Source: Alphaproteobacteria bacterium (lineage in GTDB: Bacteria > Pseudomonadota > Alphaproteobacteria > Micavibrionales > Micavibrionaceae). Taken from it: 64,000 nt of DNA. The stretch lies in NCBI GenBank assembly GCA_002690045.1, contig NZDE01000007.1:18387-82386 (forward strand). The letters are read 5' to 3'. Shown here one piece after another: positions 43,496 to 53,156 of this stretch; position 1 is the first letter of the stretch; every line of letters begins with the position of its first letter. Made by a program: the position numbers and the translations under genes. A model generated the notes under the pieces. The model ran no database searches and was not told the origin of the DNA. It worked only from the letters and a program-made list of their open reading frames with translations.

Positions 43496-43572
43496 CACGG
43501 TACCCCCATTTGTAGATGATAAAGCCACACACCCCAGTGTTGCATAATTCAGCGCAGAATACAACTTATGAA

Positions 43573-44334
43573 TTAAGTCAAATTGTTACGGGACATAATA
43601 TAATTAAAATAATGCGCACGAATAAGGTCAGGATCAAGCACGTCTTCATCTTTAATCCATTCAGGATGCCACTGGATGCCCAAAACATAAGTATCAGGGC
43701 GATCAAGCCAGACAGCTTCAATCACGTCATCCTCGACCGCGCGGGCCTGCACAACCAAACCATCACCTAAATCTTTAATCGCTTGATGATGGATTGTGTT
43801 AATTTTTTGATTTAAGTTATTTTTATAGATAGTTGATAAAACAGTATTTTTAAAAATATTAACCTGATGGTGCAGTCCGTCATAAACCTCCCCATCACGG
43901 TGAATAATTGCGCCATCGCGCTGCGTATATGTATCCTGATAAAGCGTTCCGCCTAGCGCCACATTAATTAATTGATGTCCGCGACAAATACCCAATATCG
44001 GCATATTCTTTTGAAGCGCTGTGTTAAACAGCTTAACTTCATAAACATCACGCGCGGCATCGCCCGACCACTCAGGACGCAATGGCTCCTCACCGTAGCT
44101 CCGCGGACAAACATCTGCGCCGCCACTAAAAACCATGCCATCAAATTCATCAAGATAGGCATCCAAATCCACATCATCAGGCAGTGGCGGAATAAGGCAC
44201 GGCACTGCGCCCCCTGCCACTAACCATTGTAGAAGCTCAACCTCGCCATACATCAAGGTTTTAGGCGGATAAGCTGCGCGCGCTTTATCCGGATAAAAGA
44301 AATTTGCCGAAACAGCAATACGCAGCTTACGCAT
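43573..44334 (-). CDS. Class I glutamine-amidotransferase-like gamma-glutamyl hydrolase (PuuD family, C26)
   Basis: 253 residues. Nucleophile C117 lies in ILGICRGHQLINVALGG, and the His/Glu pair is in GIQWHPEW. The short N-terminal part (FSGGADVCPRSYGEEPL) supplies the oxyanion loop. PuuD-type enzymes cleave the gamma-glutamyl bond of the oxidised intermediate. It is last in the set of GS-like ligase, ALDH, ADH and hydrolase genes, with gaps of 2-22 bp. Substrate is inferred only. Confidence 0.9.
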   Translation of the reverse strand: MRKLRIAVSANFFYPDKARAAYPPKTLMYGEVELLQWLVAGGAVPCLIPPLPDDVDLDAYLDEFDGMVFSGGADVCPRSYGEEPLRPEWSGDAARDVYEVKLFNTALQKNMPILGICRGHQLINVALGGTLYQDTYTQRDGAIIHRDGEVYDGLHHQVNIFKNTVLSTIYKNNLNQKINTIHHQAIKDLGDGLVVQARAVEDDVIEAVWLDRPDTYVLGIQWHPEWIKDEDVLDPDLIRAHYFNYIMSRNNLT

Positions 44335-44346
44335 AGACTTTATCCT

Positions 44347-45531
44347 TTATGCCGCTTGGCGCGGTTCAACAAGTTGACCATGCACCGCTTGAACAAACAG
44401 CTCTGCATATTCATCCACGCTTAACGAAATTGGGTTGCCGCCAGCTGATGGGTCATTAAATGACAACACGCCAATCTGCGCCGCATCTTCATCATTAATG
44501 CCAATCTCAGCTAGTGTATGTGGTACAGATAACGCTGCGCGCAAATCAAGCACCCAATTATAAACCGCATCAAAACCATTAGCGCCATCAAGGTCAAGGA
44601 AACGCGCCAATAAGTCCATACGCACTGCAATCGCTTCACGGTTTTTAAGCATCACATATGGCAATAAAATCGCGTTTAACAAACCATGATGCTTGTCATA
44701 CATACCACCTAGAGAATGCGCCAATGCGTGCACGCTGCCCAATCCCTTTTGGAAGGCCGTCGCCCCCATTGATGAAGCAACAAGCATGTGACTGCGTGCC
44801 TCAATATTCGTGCCATCTTTATATGCTGTAACCAAGTGTTCCTTAATTAAGCGCATACCTTCGAGCGCGACGCCATCTGCCATAGGGTGGTAACCCGGTG
44901 CACAATAGGCTTCAAAACAATGAACAAAGGCATCAATGCCCGTTGCCGCGGTTAAATGTGCTGGCAAACCCAATGTCACTTCAGGGTCAGCAATCACGAT
45001 TGCCGGTAACATTTTTGGATGGAAAATGATTTTCTTTTCATGCGTGTCTGCATTTGAAATCACACTTGCGCGGCCAACTTCTGAACCCGTACCTGCTGTC
45101 GTTGGCACAGCAACAATTGGCGCAACGCCCGCTTCATTAACGCGCGTCCAGTTATCGCCAACATCTTCAAAATCCCAAAGCGGACGATCTTGTCCAACCA
45201 TCAGCGCCACAGCCTTCGCTGCATCAATGCCGCTGCCGCCGCCAAAGGCAATAACGCCATCATAGCCACCATCTTTATAAGCCTGAACGCCCGCCATAAC
45301 GTTTTCACCGGTTGGGTTACCCTTAACGCCCGCAAATAAACCTGCAGGCATATTTGCCGCCGCCATAATATCAAGGCTTTTCGAGACAATTGCACTGTCT
45401 TTAAGCCCTTCATCAGTGATAAGTAACGGCTTCGCCATACCAAGTGCCGCGCATTTTTCTGGCAACTTCGCCAAAACCCCTGCCCCAAAAACCATTTGTG
45501 TTGGATAATTCCAATTTCCTGCTAATGTCAT
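44347..45531 (-). CDS. Iron-containing (group III) alcohol dehydrogenase
   Basis: 394 residues. A Rossmann-like N-terminal domain has GGGSGIDAAKAVAL near 97-110 and TTAGTGSEVGRASVIS near 140. The metal-ligand His residues occur in GIDAFVHCFEAYCAPGYHPM near 200 and ALAHSLGGMYDKHHGLLNAI near 265. These are standard Fe-ADH signatures. In this operon it would oxidise the hydroxyl of a gamma-glutamylated amino alcohol, or reduce an aldehyde in the reverse direction. It starts 2 bp after the ALDH stop. Confidence 0.93.
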   Translation of the reverse strand: MTLAGNWNYPTQMVFGAGVLAKLPEKCAALGMAKPLLITDEGLKDSAIVSKSLDIMAAANMPAGLFAGVKGNPTGENVMAGVQAYKDGGYDGVIAFGGGSGIDAAKAVALMVGQDRPLWDFEDVGDNWTRVNEAGVAPIVAVPTTAGTGSEVGRASVISNADTHEKKIIFHPKMLPAIVIADPEVTLGLPAHLTAATGIDAFVHCFEAYCAPGYHPMADGVALEGMRLIKEHLVTAYKDGTNIEARSHMLVASSMGATAFQKGLGSVHALAHSLGGMYDKHHGLLNAILLPYVMLKNREAIAVRMDLLARFLDLDGANGFDAVYNWVLDLRAALSVPHTLAEIGINDEDAAQIGVLSFNDPSAGGNPISLSVDEYAELFVQAVHGQLVEPRQAA

Positions 45532-45533
45532 GC

Positions 45534-46949
45534 TTATATCTCCTTAACATGATAACTTTTGGGACGTGTAAGTGCGTCAAAGCCAATTGAAGACAATGTG
45601 CAGCCACGCCCTGAATTTTTAATGCCTGTCCAAGCCAAAGCTGGATCAAGATAATCGCAGCGGTTAACAAAAACTGTGCCGCTTTCGATTTTGTCAGCAA
45701 GCACTAACCCCGCATCACAATCCTGCGTCCAGATAGACGCGGTTAGGCCATAGTCGCTATCATTCATTAAACGCACGGCTTCCGCGTCATCTTGAACCTT
45801 CATAATACCAACTACAGGGCCAAAGTTTTCTTCGGTCATGATGCTCATGCTATGGTCAACATCCACCAAAACTTGCGGCGCCAGATAGGCTGTGCCCTCT
45901 TTGCTCATAGGGAATAGCGTTTCATCAATCAATGCTTTTGCGCCTTGATCAACGGCCTTTCTCACCTCACTGCGCACAAAATCCGCAGCTTCTTTACGCA
46001 CCATAGGACCAAGATTTACCCCTGCATCCAGCGGGTTGCCCAATTTATATTGCTTGGTCATCTCCGCGAATTTCACGACAAACGCGTCATATAATGATGC
46101 GTGCACATAAATACGCTCAATCCCGCAGCAAGACTGCCCTGAATTAAAGAACGCCCCATCAACCAAGTTTTCAACCGCATTATCCAAATCCGCATCAGCG
46201 CGCACATAGGCAGGGTCTTTCCCACCAAGTTCTAACCCTGCATTAATGAACTTATTACTGATTGCTTGCTGAATGGCATGCCCGCCCTTAACAGACCCTG
46301 TGAAGTTCACAAAACTTACGCGCGGGTCAGCGACAAAGGCCGCCGTGTCATCATGCGATAAATCAAGCGTTTGGAACAAACCTTCAGGTAAGCCTGCCGC
46401 CGCAAAAGCTTCCGCGTAGCGGTCAGCCACTAATGGCGTTTGATGCGAATGTTTCAAAACAACTGCATTGCCCGCCAACAAGGCAGGGAATATGCCATTG
46501 ACTGATGTTAAATAAGGGTAATTCCAAGGCGCAACAATCGCCACAACACCAAGCGGCACACGTTTAATAAAACGCTTAAAACCGTCTTTCTGTTCAGGCA
46601 CAACATCCGCCAAAGCTGATGGTGCAATATCCATCATATAGCGCGCGCGCTCTTCTAGGCCACGCAATTCACCTGCAGATTGTGATATTGGGCGTCCCAT
46701 TTGCTGTGTGATTTCACGCGCGATAGCATCTTTATTAGACAATAACGCATCTAATGCTTTCTCAAGGTACTGGGTACGCGTCGCAAGCGGCACATCTTGC
46801 CACTTTTTCTGCGCAGCTTCTGCTGCCGATAAAACGGCGTTTATATCGCCTAAATTATCCAACTCACGTTCGGTATAAACACCGCCGTCAATTGGTGAGA
46901 TTGTGCGTACAACAGATTTTGTTGCCAATTGATTTAAGACTTGAGCCAT
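45534..46949 (-). CDS. Aldehyde dehydrogenase (semialdehyde type, NAD(P)-dependent)
   Basis: 471 residues. The catalytic Glu is in NAGLELGGKDPAYV near 243 and the catalytic Cys in GAFFNSGQSCCGIERIYVH near 275-282. The N-terminal cofactor site is in VVAIVAPWNYPYLTS near 135-150, and the C-terminal EENFGPVVGIM is near 377. This best fits the succinate-semialdehyde or gamma-glutamyl-aminoaldehyde dehydrogenase group. It starts 22 bp after the GS-like gene and precedes the ADH by 2 bp. Confidence 0.93.
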   Translation of the reverse strand: MAQVLNQLATKSVVRTISPIDGGVYTERELDNLGDINAVLSAAEAAQKKWQDVPLATRTQYLEKALDALLSNKDAIAREITQQMGRPISQSAGELRGLEERARYMMDIAPSALADVVPEQKDGFKRFIKRVPLGVVAIVAPWNYPYLTSVNGIFPALLAGNAVVLKHSHQTPLVADRYAEAFAAAGLPEGLFQTLDLSHDDTAAFVADPRVSFVNFTGSVKGGHAIQQAISNKFINAGLELGGKDPAYVRADADLDNAVENLVDGAFFNSGQSCCGIERIYVHASLYDAFVVKFAEMTKQYKLGNPLDAGVNLGPMVRKEAADFVRSEVRKAVDQGAKALIDETLFPMSKEGTAYLAPQVLVDVDHSMSIMTEENFGPVVGIMKVQDDAEAVRLMNDSDYGLTASIWTQDCDAGLVLADKIESGTVFVNRCDYLDPALAWTGIKNSGRGCTLSSIGFDALTRPKSYHVKEI

Positions 46950-46971
46950 GATGAGCCCCCTTCCTTAACAG

Positions 46972-48435
46972 TTAAATGATTTCAAAATAGCGGGAAAGCT
47001 CCCAATCAGTGATTGCTTTGCGGAACTCACGCTCTTCCCACTCACGCGATTGCGCAAAATGATCAACAAATGCATCCCCAAACAAGCTGCGTGCTGCGTC
47101 TGATTGGCGCAAACGCCCTGCAGCTTCAAAAAGCGTTGCCGGAAGCGCCAATTCAGGGTCTGTTTCAACCTCATAGGCATTACCTTTAATCGGGTCAGCT
47201 GGCTCAATCTTGTGCTCAATTCCCCAAAGGCCAGAGCCAATCGCCGCAGCAAGGGCAATATACGGGTTAATATCCGCTGCACCGATACGGTATTCAACGC
47301 GCTGCGCTTTCTCTCCGCCCGATATTGCGCGCAAGGCGCAGGTGCGGTTTTCCACGCCCCAAGTCGCCGCTGTCGGCGCCCAGAAGCCCGGAACAAGACG
47401 GCTGTAGCTATTGACTGTTGATGCAACCATCGCCAGCAATTCAGGCATTAATTTTTGCTGACCGCCAATAAACCAGCGCATTTCATCCGACATATCCATG
47501 GATTTACCATCATCATAGAATACGGCACGGCCAGTTTTCTTATCCTTGAAGGAAATATGCATATGACCAGATTGTCCCGGCCAATCATTAGACCATTTCG
47601 CCATGAATGTCGCCATTTTCCCCTGACGCTGCGCCATGACTTTTGCAAAAGTTTTAAACAGCGCCGCGCGGTCAGCAGACTCAAGCGCTTCATCATAGAG
47701 CAGCGCGCCTTCAATAACGCCCGGCCCAGTTTCAGTATGCAAACCCTCTAATGGGAAGCGCATTGCTTCACAGAGATCCAACAGCTCATGATAAAATTCG
47801 GAATGCACCGAATTACGCAGCACCGAATAGCCATAAAAGCCCGGCGTCATGTTTTCTAAATTCTGGTAATTTTTATCGCGCACGCTATGCGGCGTTTCTT
47901 CAAACATAAAGAATTCAAATTCACAAGCGGCCTGCGCAACATAACCCATATCCGCAGCTTTAGCGAGCACACGGCGCAACACACCGCGCGGACAGATTTG
48001 CTCTGCCTCGCCCGTAAACTCACCCATTACAAGGATTGAGTTTTCTTCATACGGCAAAACGCGCGCTGTTTCTGGCAACAAACGGACATGCGCATCTGGA
48101 TAAGCCGTATGCCAACCTGTAAACGTTGATTGATCATATAGTTGGTCATTCGAATCCCAACCTAAGACAACGTCACAGAATCCAAAGCCGCCTTTAAGGG
48201 CACTGATGAATTTATCACGCTTCATATATTTACCGCGCAATATGCCATCCATATCAAACACACCGACCTTGACGAAGTCTACGCCCATATGTTCAAGGCC
48301 TTTGCCTATCGTCTTTGGGTCGTTTGATGCAAAAAGATCAGAAAGCTCTTCGCCACGTTTTTTATGATTAATTATATTGTCTTGCTCATCAGCAATATCC
48401 GCGTAAGCGCGCGGCGCGGCATTTGAAATCGCCAT
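46972..48435 (-). CDS. Glutamine-synthetase-like gamma-glutamylamide synthetase (PuuA/GlnA3-4 type)
   Basis: 487 residues. A GS catalytic domain with AACEFEFFMFEETPHS (metal Glu site), GVIEGALLYDEALESADRAA near 240, GQSGHMHISFKD (His) near 290 and NRTCALRAISGG then VEYRIGAADINPY near 370-400. It lacks the adenylylation-type C-terminus of GlnA. GS-like members of this kind ligate glutamate to amines. With ALDH and ADH below it makes the first step of a gamma-glutamylation route. Which amine is used is unknown; see findings. Confidence 0.92.
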   Translation of the reverse strand: MAISNAAPRAYADIADEQDNIINHKKRGEELSDLFASNDPKTIGKGLEHMGVDFVKVGVFDMDGILRGKYMKRDKFISALKGGFGFCDVVLGWDSNDQLYDQSTFTGWHTAYPDAHVRLLPETARVLPYEENSILVMGEFTGEAEQICPRGVLRRVLAKAADMGYVAQAACEFEFFMFEETPHSVRDKNYQNLENMTPGFYGYSVLRNSVHSEFYHELLDLCEAMRFPLEGLHTETGPGVIEGALLYDEALESADRAALFKTFAKVMAQRQGKMATFMAKWSNDWPGQSGHMHISFKDKKTGRAVFYDDGKSMDMSDEMRWFIGGQQKLMPELLAMVASTVNSYSRLVPGFWAPTAATWGVENRTCALRAISGGEKAQRVEYRIGAADINPYIALAAAIGSGLWGIEHKIEPADPIKGNAYEVETDPELALPATLFEAAGRLRQSDAARSLFGDAFVDHFAQSREWEEREFRKAITDWELSRYFEII

Positions 48436-48534
48436 AATTCAATTCCCTGTTTGTATATATGTTTTTTTATTATAATGGCGCTATTCTAGGATGAATTTAT
48501 AAATGTTCAACTAAAATTGTAATTTCATCCGCTA

Positions 48535-49812
48535 TTATTCAACGTCTGGCTTTTTCAGCTCGCTCTCGCGGAACTCTTGACGTGGGTCAAGGTCAACCAA
48601 CCCAAAACTTGCACTAGTTTTTGGGACAGACACAAACGGATCACTTGTTTCTTTTGGAATTTTACGACCTGCAGCAATACGCATAAGCGCAAAAATGAAC
48701 ACAATCAAATTCACAGTAAACATATATTGGAACAAGCCACTACTGCCCATCAGCCCCATCATATTCGATGCAAATATCGGCCCCGCAATAGCGCCAAAGG
48801 CGTGGAATATAATCAAACCACTACTTGCCTTAATAACTTGGCGCGGCTTAAGGAAGTCATTAGCCAGTGAAATAAACAAGGAATAGAGCGTGTAAGCAAA
48901 TCCGCCAAGAAAGAATGACAGCGCCATCAAGCCATAACTGATTTCACTCACATGATCACGAACAAAAAACGCAAAAACAAAGGTCACCAAGGTCATCGCT
49001 GCTAACACCGTCGCAATGACTTTACGGCGATCAAAGCGGTCAGAACATATACCAATCGGCCACTGGAAGACCAACCCACCAAAGAAGGTTAAAGATATAA
49101 GCGTTGCCACATCATGCGCAGGCAGACCAATTTTTGTGAAATAAACACCTGAGAGCCCCCAAAATGCACCAGAGCTCAGCCCCACCGAAATGCACCCTAT
49201 AGTCGCCAAAGGTGAAATTTTGAACAATTCTTTGAAACTTAAATGCTCAGAGTTCATAACTTCTGGCGGCTTAGCTTTAGTCAAGCTCAGCGGTACAAGT
49301 GAAAGCGAGATCAGAACAGAAACAACAGCAAACAAGATATATTCCGTAGGCTCGGCCATAAATACAAACATTTGCCCACAGGATAGCGCAAGAAAGTTTA
49401 CAGTCATATAGGTAGATAGTACACGACCTCGATTGCTCTTTTTAGACAAGCCGTTTAACCAACTTTCAACCACCATATAAAGGGCGGTCACACAGAAACC
49501 ATAGGTCACACGCAGCAAAATCCACGATATTTCATTAATATACATGACATGCAACAGGGATATTGCCGAAGCAATCGAAGCAAACGCCGCAAAAGCACGT
49601 ATCTGCCCAATAATCGGAATAATCCGCGCACAATATAATGCGCCAAGCACTGAGCCCACGAAATACCCCGATGTCATTACACCCATAACCCAATCAGGAT
49701 AGTTTTCCAAGGTGGCACGCATAGACAGTACGGTGTTGTTCAGGCCGTGCCCCAAACATAAAATGGCCACGCTAACTAATAATGCTGAAATGGAATAAAT
49801 GGTTGATAACAT
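48535..49812 (-). CDS. MFS permease, candidate importer for the amine pathway
   Basis: 425 residues with 12 predicted helices and a short cytoplasmic C-terminal tail (DLDPRQEFRESELKKPDVE). The MFS motif is visible in SDRFDRRKVIATVLAAMT near 260. It resembles YcaD/sugar-phosphate-like MFS carriers, whose substrates are poorly known. It is the first gene of the minus-strand run (99 bp before the GS-like gene), so it may import the amine or control its level. Assignment to transport of the substrate is positional only. Confidence 0.85.
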   Translation of the reverse strand: MLSTIYSISALLVSVAILCLGHGLNNTVLSMRATLENYPDWVMGVMTSGYFVGSVLGALYCARIIPIIGQIRAFAAFASIASAISLLHVMYINEISWILLRVTYGFCVTALYMVVESWLNGLSKKSNRGRVLSTYMTVNFLALSCGQMFVFMAEPTEYILFAVVSVLISLSLVPLSLTKAKPPEVMNSEHLSFKELFKISPLATIGCISVGLSSGAFWGLSGVYFTKIGLPAHDVATLISLTFFGGLVFQWPIGICSDRFDRRKVIATVLAAMTLVTFVFAFFVRDHVSEISYGLMALSFFLGGFAYTLYSLFISLANDFLKPRQVIKASSGLIIFHAFGAIAGPIFASNMMGLMGSSGLFQYMFTVNLIVFIFALMRIAAGRKIPKETSDPFVSVPKTSASFGLVDLDPRQEFRESELKKPDVE

Positions 49813-50045
49813 TTATAATCCTCTAAAACCTGAAAAACCGCTTAGTTCCTCTTAGCAAAAGATAATTTTACTGACAACCCCTACGCGCGATGATGTACTT
49901 TATTTATGTTGAGTTGTACACAGCCTCGCATCAAGGTGTCTTTACTAAAGACGAAATTTTTGCTAACACATACGTAAATAAAAAATAATAAAGAGTAGCT
50001 AAAACGTGCAAACGCTGAACATAGCTGCATGCAGGGAGAACAAAT

Positions 50046-51875
50046 ATGTCGCGTAAAAAGGCAAATGCCGCATGGGCGGATAAATCGAACTTACCTCAAG
50101 CATATCCACAAGGTGTAGAGTGGGATATTAATATTCCTCACATCAATTTATTAACCTTGCTAGATCAAACTATAGTCCGTTTTAGCCGCCGCCCTGCAAT
50201 TGACTTTATGGACAAAAAAATCACCTATGAAGAATTCGGCCAGATGGTCAATAAAGCCGCCAAAGGCCTGCAAGATATGGGCGTCCGCCCCGGCCAGAAA
50301 GTTGGCTTATATATGCCCAACACACCATATTATCCTATCATGTTTTTTGCCGCACTGCGCGCAGGTGCTAGCGTTGTCAATTTCAGCCCGCTTTACACGC
50401 AAGAAGAACTGGAAAACCAGTGTAAAGATAGCGGCACCGATGTAATGGTGACAACAGAACTCAAAGAATTTTACGACAAAACGGTAAAACTGCGCACGGA
50501 CGGTCATGTTAACCAAGTCGTGCAATGCCCAATCTATGATATGTTGCCAACATTCAAAAGCTACGGCTACCGCATGCTTAAACGTAAAGAAATCGCGTCC
50601 CCAGTTACAAGCGATTCCGCCCATGGTTTAAATAATACACGCCGCTTTGTTACATTTGGCGAACTGGTTGACAATGCAGGCGATTACACCGCTATAAACT
50701 CTGCCCCAGACAGCCCTGCGGTCTTCCAATACACAGGCGGCACAACAGGCGTTCCAAAAGGGGCAATGCTCTCACACTTCAATTTAGTGGCCAATACGTA
50801 CCAAATCCAAGAATATTTTGGCACAAACCCTAAACGCGAAAACCCATATGAAGCTTTGCACGAAGGGCGCGAGAAGGTCTTAGCTGCCATACCGTATTTC
50901 CATGTATTCGGCATGATGGTCGCCATGGTTGGCAGTATGAAATTAGGTGGTGAGCTTATTATCATGCCTAATCCGCGTGATACCAAAGAACTTCTTAAAA
51001 CTATTGAAAAGAAGCAGCCTACACTCTTCCCTGCTGTGCCGCGTCTATTACAGTCGATCACGGAATATCCAAAAGTCAAAAATTACGACCTTACCAGCCT
51101 TGAAAATGTTATTTCAGGCGGCGCAGCGTTACCTGACAATGTGAAACAAGACTTTGAAAAAGCCGTCGGCAAAAAGGATATTATTATTCAAGGCTACGGC
51201 CTGTCGGAAACATCGCCCGTTGCCGCCAGTAACCCGCCAGAAGGTAAGCCGAATTTAAGCGAAACCGTTGGCATGCCCTACCCGAAAACAGAAATCCGCA
51301 TCGTAGATCCAGATAACCCGAACAAGGTCAAGGCGATTGGCGAAGTCGGTGAAATTTGTATTCGCGGCCCGCAAGTTATGCTTGGTTACCACAACAAGCC
51401 TGAAGAAACGGCGCAAGTGCTCACTGATGATGGTTGGTATTTAACCGGCGATCTCGGCTTCTTGGATGAAGCCATGTATCTCAAAATAGTTGACCGTAAA
51501 AAACGCATGATTATCGTCAATGGACACAATGCCTACCCAAGCCAAATTGAAAGCGCCCTATGCAAGCACCCAAGCATTGCTGAAGCTGTAGTTATCGGTA
51601 TTCCAGATGACCGTTCTGGCGAAGCGGGTAAAGCCTTTATAAGATACCGTCCTGACCTGCCAAAAGATGAGCGCCCTGATGCAGATTACTTGCGCGCCTT
51701 CTTAGCAAAGTCATTGAATAAACTGGATATTCCGAAAATTTTTGAAGTCCGCGAACAAGAATTACCAAAAACAAGTATTGGTAAGCCTGACTTCAAAGCA
51801 TTAGAAGAAGAAGAGCGTATAAAACGGGAACAGCAAGGGCTAAACAATAATAAGCCTAGCGCCCCTTCCCCTTAA
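50046..51875 (+). CDS. fadD: Long-chain fatty-acid-CoA ligase
   Basis: 609 residues, ATP-dependent AMP-forming ligase. The P-loop YTGGTTGVPKGAMLSH is near 232, IQGYGLSETSP near 378 and the hinge motif GWYLTGDLGFLDEAMYLKIV near 460, with the C-terminal catalytic Lys region PKTSIGKPDFKAL. It activates fatty acids for beta-oxidation. ATG at 50046 follows GGGAGAACAAAT. It is the first gene of a three-gene operon with thiolase and a HAD-ECH fusion. Confidence 0.94.
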   Translation: MSRKKANAAWADKSNLPQAYPQGVEWDINIPHINLLTLLDQTIVRFSRRPAIDFMDKKITYEEFGQMVNKAAKGLQDMGVRPGQKVGLYMPNTPYYPIMFFAALRAGASVVNFSPLYTQEELENQCKDSGTDVMVTTELKEFYDKTVKLRTDGHVNQVVQCPIYDMLPTFKSYGYRMLKRKEIASPVTSDSAHGLNNTRRFVTFGELVDNAGDYTAINSAPDSPAVFQYTGGTTGVPKGAMLSHFNLVANTYQIQEYFGTNPKRENPYEALHEGREKVLAAIPYFHVFGMMVAMVGSMKLGGELIIMPNPRDTKELLKTIEKKQPTLFPAVPRLLQSITEYPKVKNYDLTSLENVISGGAALPDNVKQDFEKAVGKKDIIIQGYGLSETSPVAASNPPEGKPNLSETVGMPYPKTEIRIVDPDNPNKVKAIGEVGEICIRGPQVMLGYHNKPEETAQVLTDDGWYLTGDLGFLDEAMYLKIVDRKKRMIIVNGHNAYPSQIESALCKHPSIAEAVVIGIPDDRSGEAGKAFIRYRPDLPKDERPDADYLRAFLAKSLNKLDIPKIFEVREQELPKTSIGKPDFKALEEEERIKREQQGLNNNKPSAPSP

Positions 51876-51922
51876 ACAGTTTTGAACAATATTAATTATA
51901 TACATTAGTGTGGAGAAATATA

Positions 51923-53119
51923 ATGACAAATAGAGCCGTAATCGTTGACTATGCACGTAGTGCCTTTGCAAAAGCATCAACCCCTAAAAAGCCTGGTCAA
52001 TTATCAGACGTTGACCCATTGGACTTGATCGTCCCTGTTATTAACACATTGGTTGAACGCAGCGGCGTTGATGTAAAGCATGTGAAGAAAGTCCTTATGG
52101 GCAGCGTCCACCAAGAAGCGCAGCAAGGCTTAAACATTGCGCGCATGGCGGTATTACACAAAGACTGTAAGCTTGATAACGACATTACAGGCGGTACATC
52201 TGTTGACCGTTTCTGTGGTTCATCGCTTGAAACAATCGCTATGGCTGATGCTTTCCTTGCCCGCAACCCTGACGAAGTATATATCTGCGCTGGCGTACAA
52301 AGCATGAGCGCCATCCCAATGGGCGGCTTAAACCCAATGCTGAACGTTAATGTACAGGACGGCAATGCCGCAGGCTTTATGAATATGGGCATCACGGCTG
52401 AAAACTTGGCCGAGATTTACGGCATTTCCCGTGAAGACCAAGACGGTTTCGCCGTTGAATCCAACCAAAAAACAGCTGCGGCACAAGCCAAAGGCCATTT
52501 CAAAAATGAAATCGTACCAATAAACGGCGTTGATGCTGATGATGGCGCGCGCGCCGACAGTACAGTTGAAGGCCTTGGCAAATTACGTACCGTATTCAAA
52601 GACGTGAAAGAAGGCGGCACAGTCACCGCGGCTAATGCATCGCAAGTCACTGACGGCGCATCGGCTGTCATGGTTACATCAGAAGCCTTTGCTGAAGCGA
52701 ATAGCCTACCAGTTAAAGCGATTATTCTAGGCTACGGCGAAGCATCGCTCAAGCCAGAGATTATGGGCCTTGGCCCTGTTGATGCATCGAAAGAGGCATT
52801 ATCACGAGCAGGCCTAAAAATGTCAGACATTGATGTGGTTGAGCTGAACGAAGCTTTTGCCGCACAATCTATCGCTGTCCTTAAAGAATTTGAAAAGCAA
52901 GGCCATAAAATTGACCCCGCAAAAGTCAACTTAGATGGCGGCGCGATTGCGATGGGGCACCCACTTGGTGCATCCGGCGCACGTATTGTTGGCCACTTGG
53001 CAGAGGTTCTACAGCGTGAAAACAAACGTTACGGCCTTGCCACTATGTGTATTGGTGGCGGTCAAGGCGTTGCGATGGTGATTGAAAACCCAGCTGCTGC
53101 ACCAAAACCAGCTGTTTAA
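51923..53119 (+). CDS. fadA: Acetyl-CoA acyltransferase (beta-ketothiolase)
   Basis: 398 residues from ATG 51923 (TGGAGAAATATA upstream; five codons earlier is a weaker alternative). The acyl-enzyme Cys is in TSVDRFCGSSLETIAM near 94, the His in AMGHPLGASGARIVGH near 350 and the second Cys in ATMCIGGGQGVAMV near 381. It has the usual thiolase fold and length. It follows fadD and precedes the HAD-ECH fusion, completing the thiolysis step of the spiral. Confidence 0.95.
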   Translation: MTNRAVIVDYARSAFAKASTPKKPGQLSDVDPLDLIVPVINTLVERSGVDVKHVKKVLMGSVHQEAQQGLNIARMAVLHKDCKLDNDITGGTSVDRFCGSSLETIAMADAFLARNPDEVYICAGVQSMSAIPMGGLNPMLNVNVQDGNAAGFMNMGITAENLAEIYGISREDQDGFAVESNQKTAAAQAKGHFKNEIVPINGVDADDGARADSTVEGLGKLRTVFKDVKEGGTVTAANASQVTDGASAVMVTSEAFAEANSLPVKAIILGYGEASLKPEIMGLGPVDASKEALSRAGLKMSDIDVVELNEAFAAQSIAVLKEFEKQGHKIDPAKVNLDGGAIAMGHPLGASGARIVGHLAEVLQRENKRYGLATMCIGGGQGVAMVIENPAAAPKPAV

Positions 53120-53156
53120 TCAAACTGAAAACAACAAAAAATAAGGGAGATTAAAC

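Noticed and set aside
49813-50045. Possible riboswitch or small RNA between the MFS and fadD genes
   Set aside because: No stable hairpin series or known riboswitch motif is visible; it is most simply a divergent promoter region.
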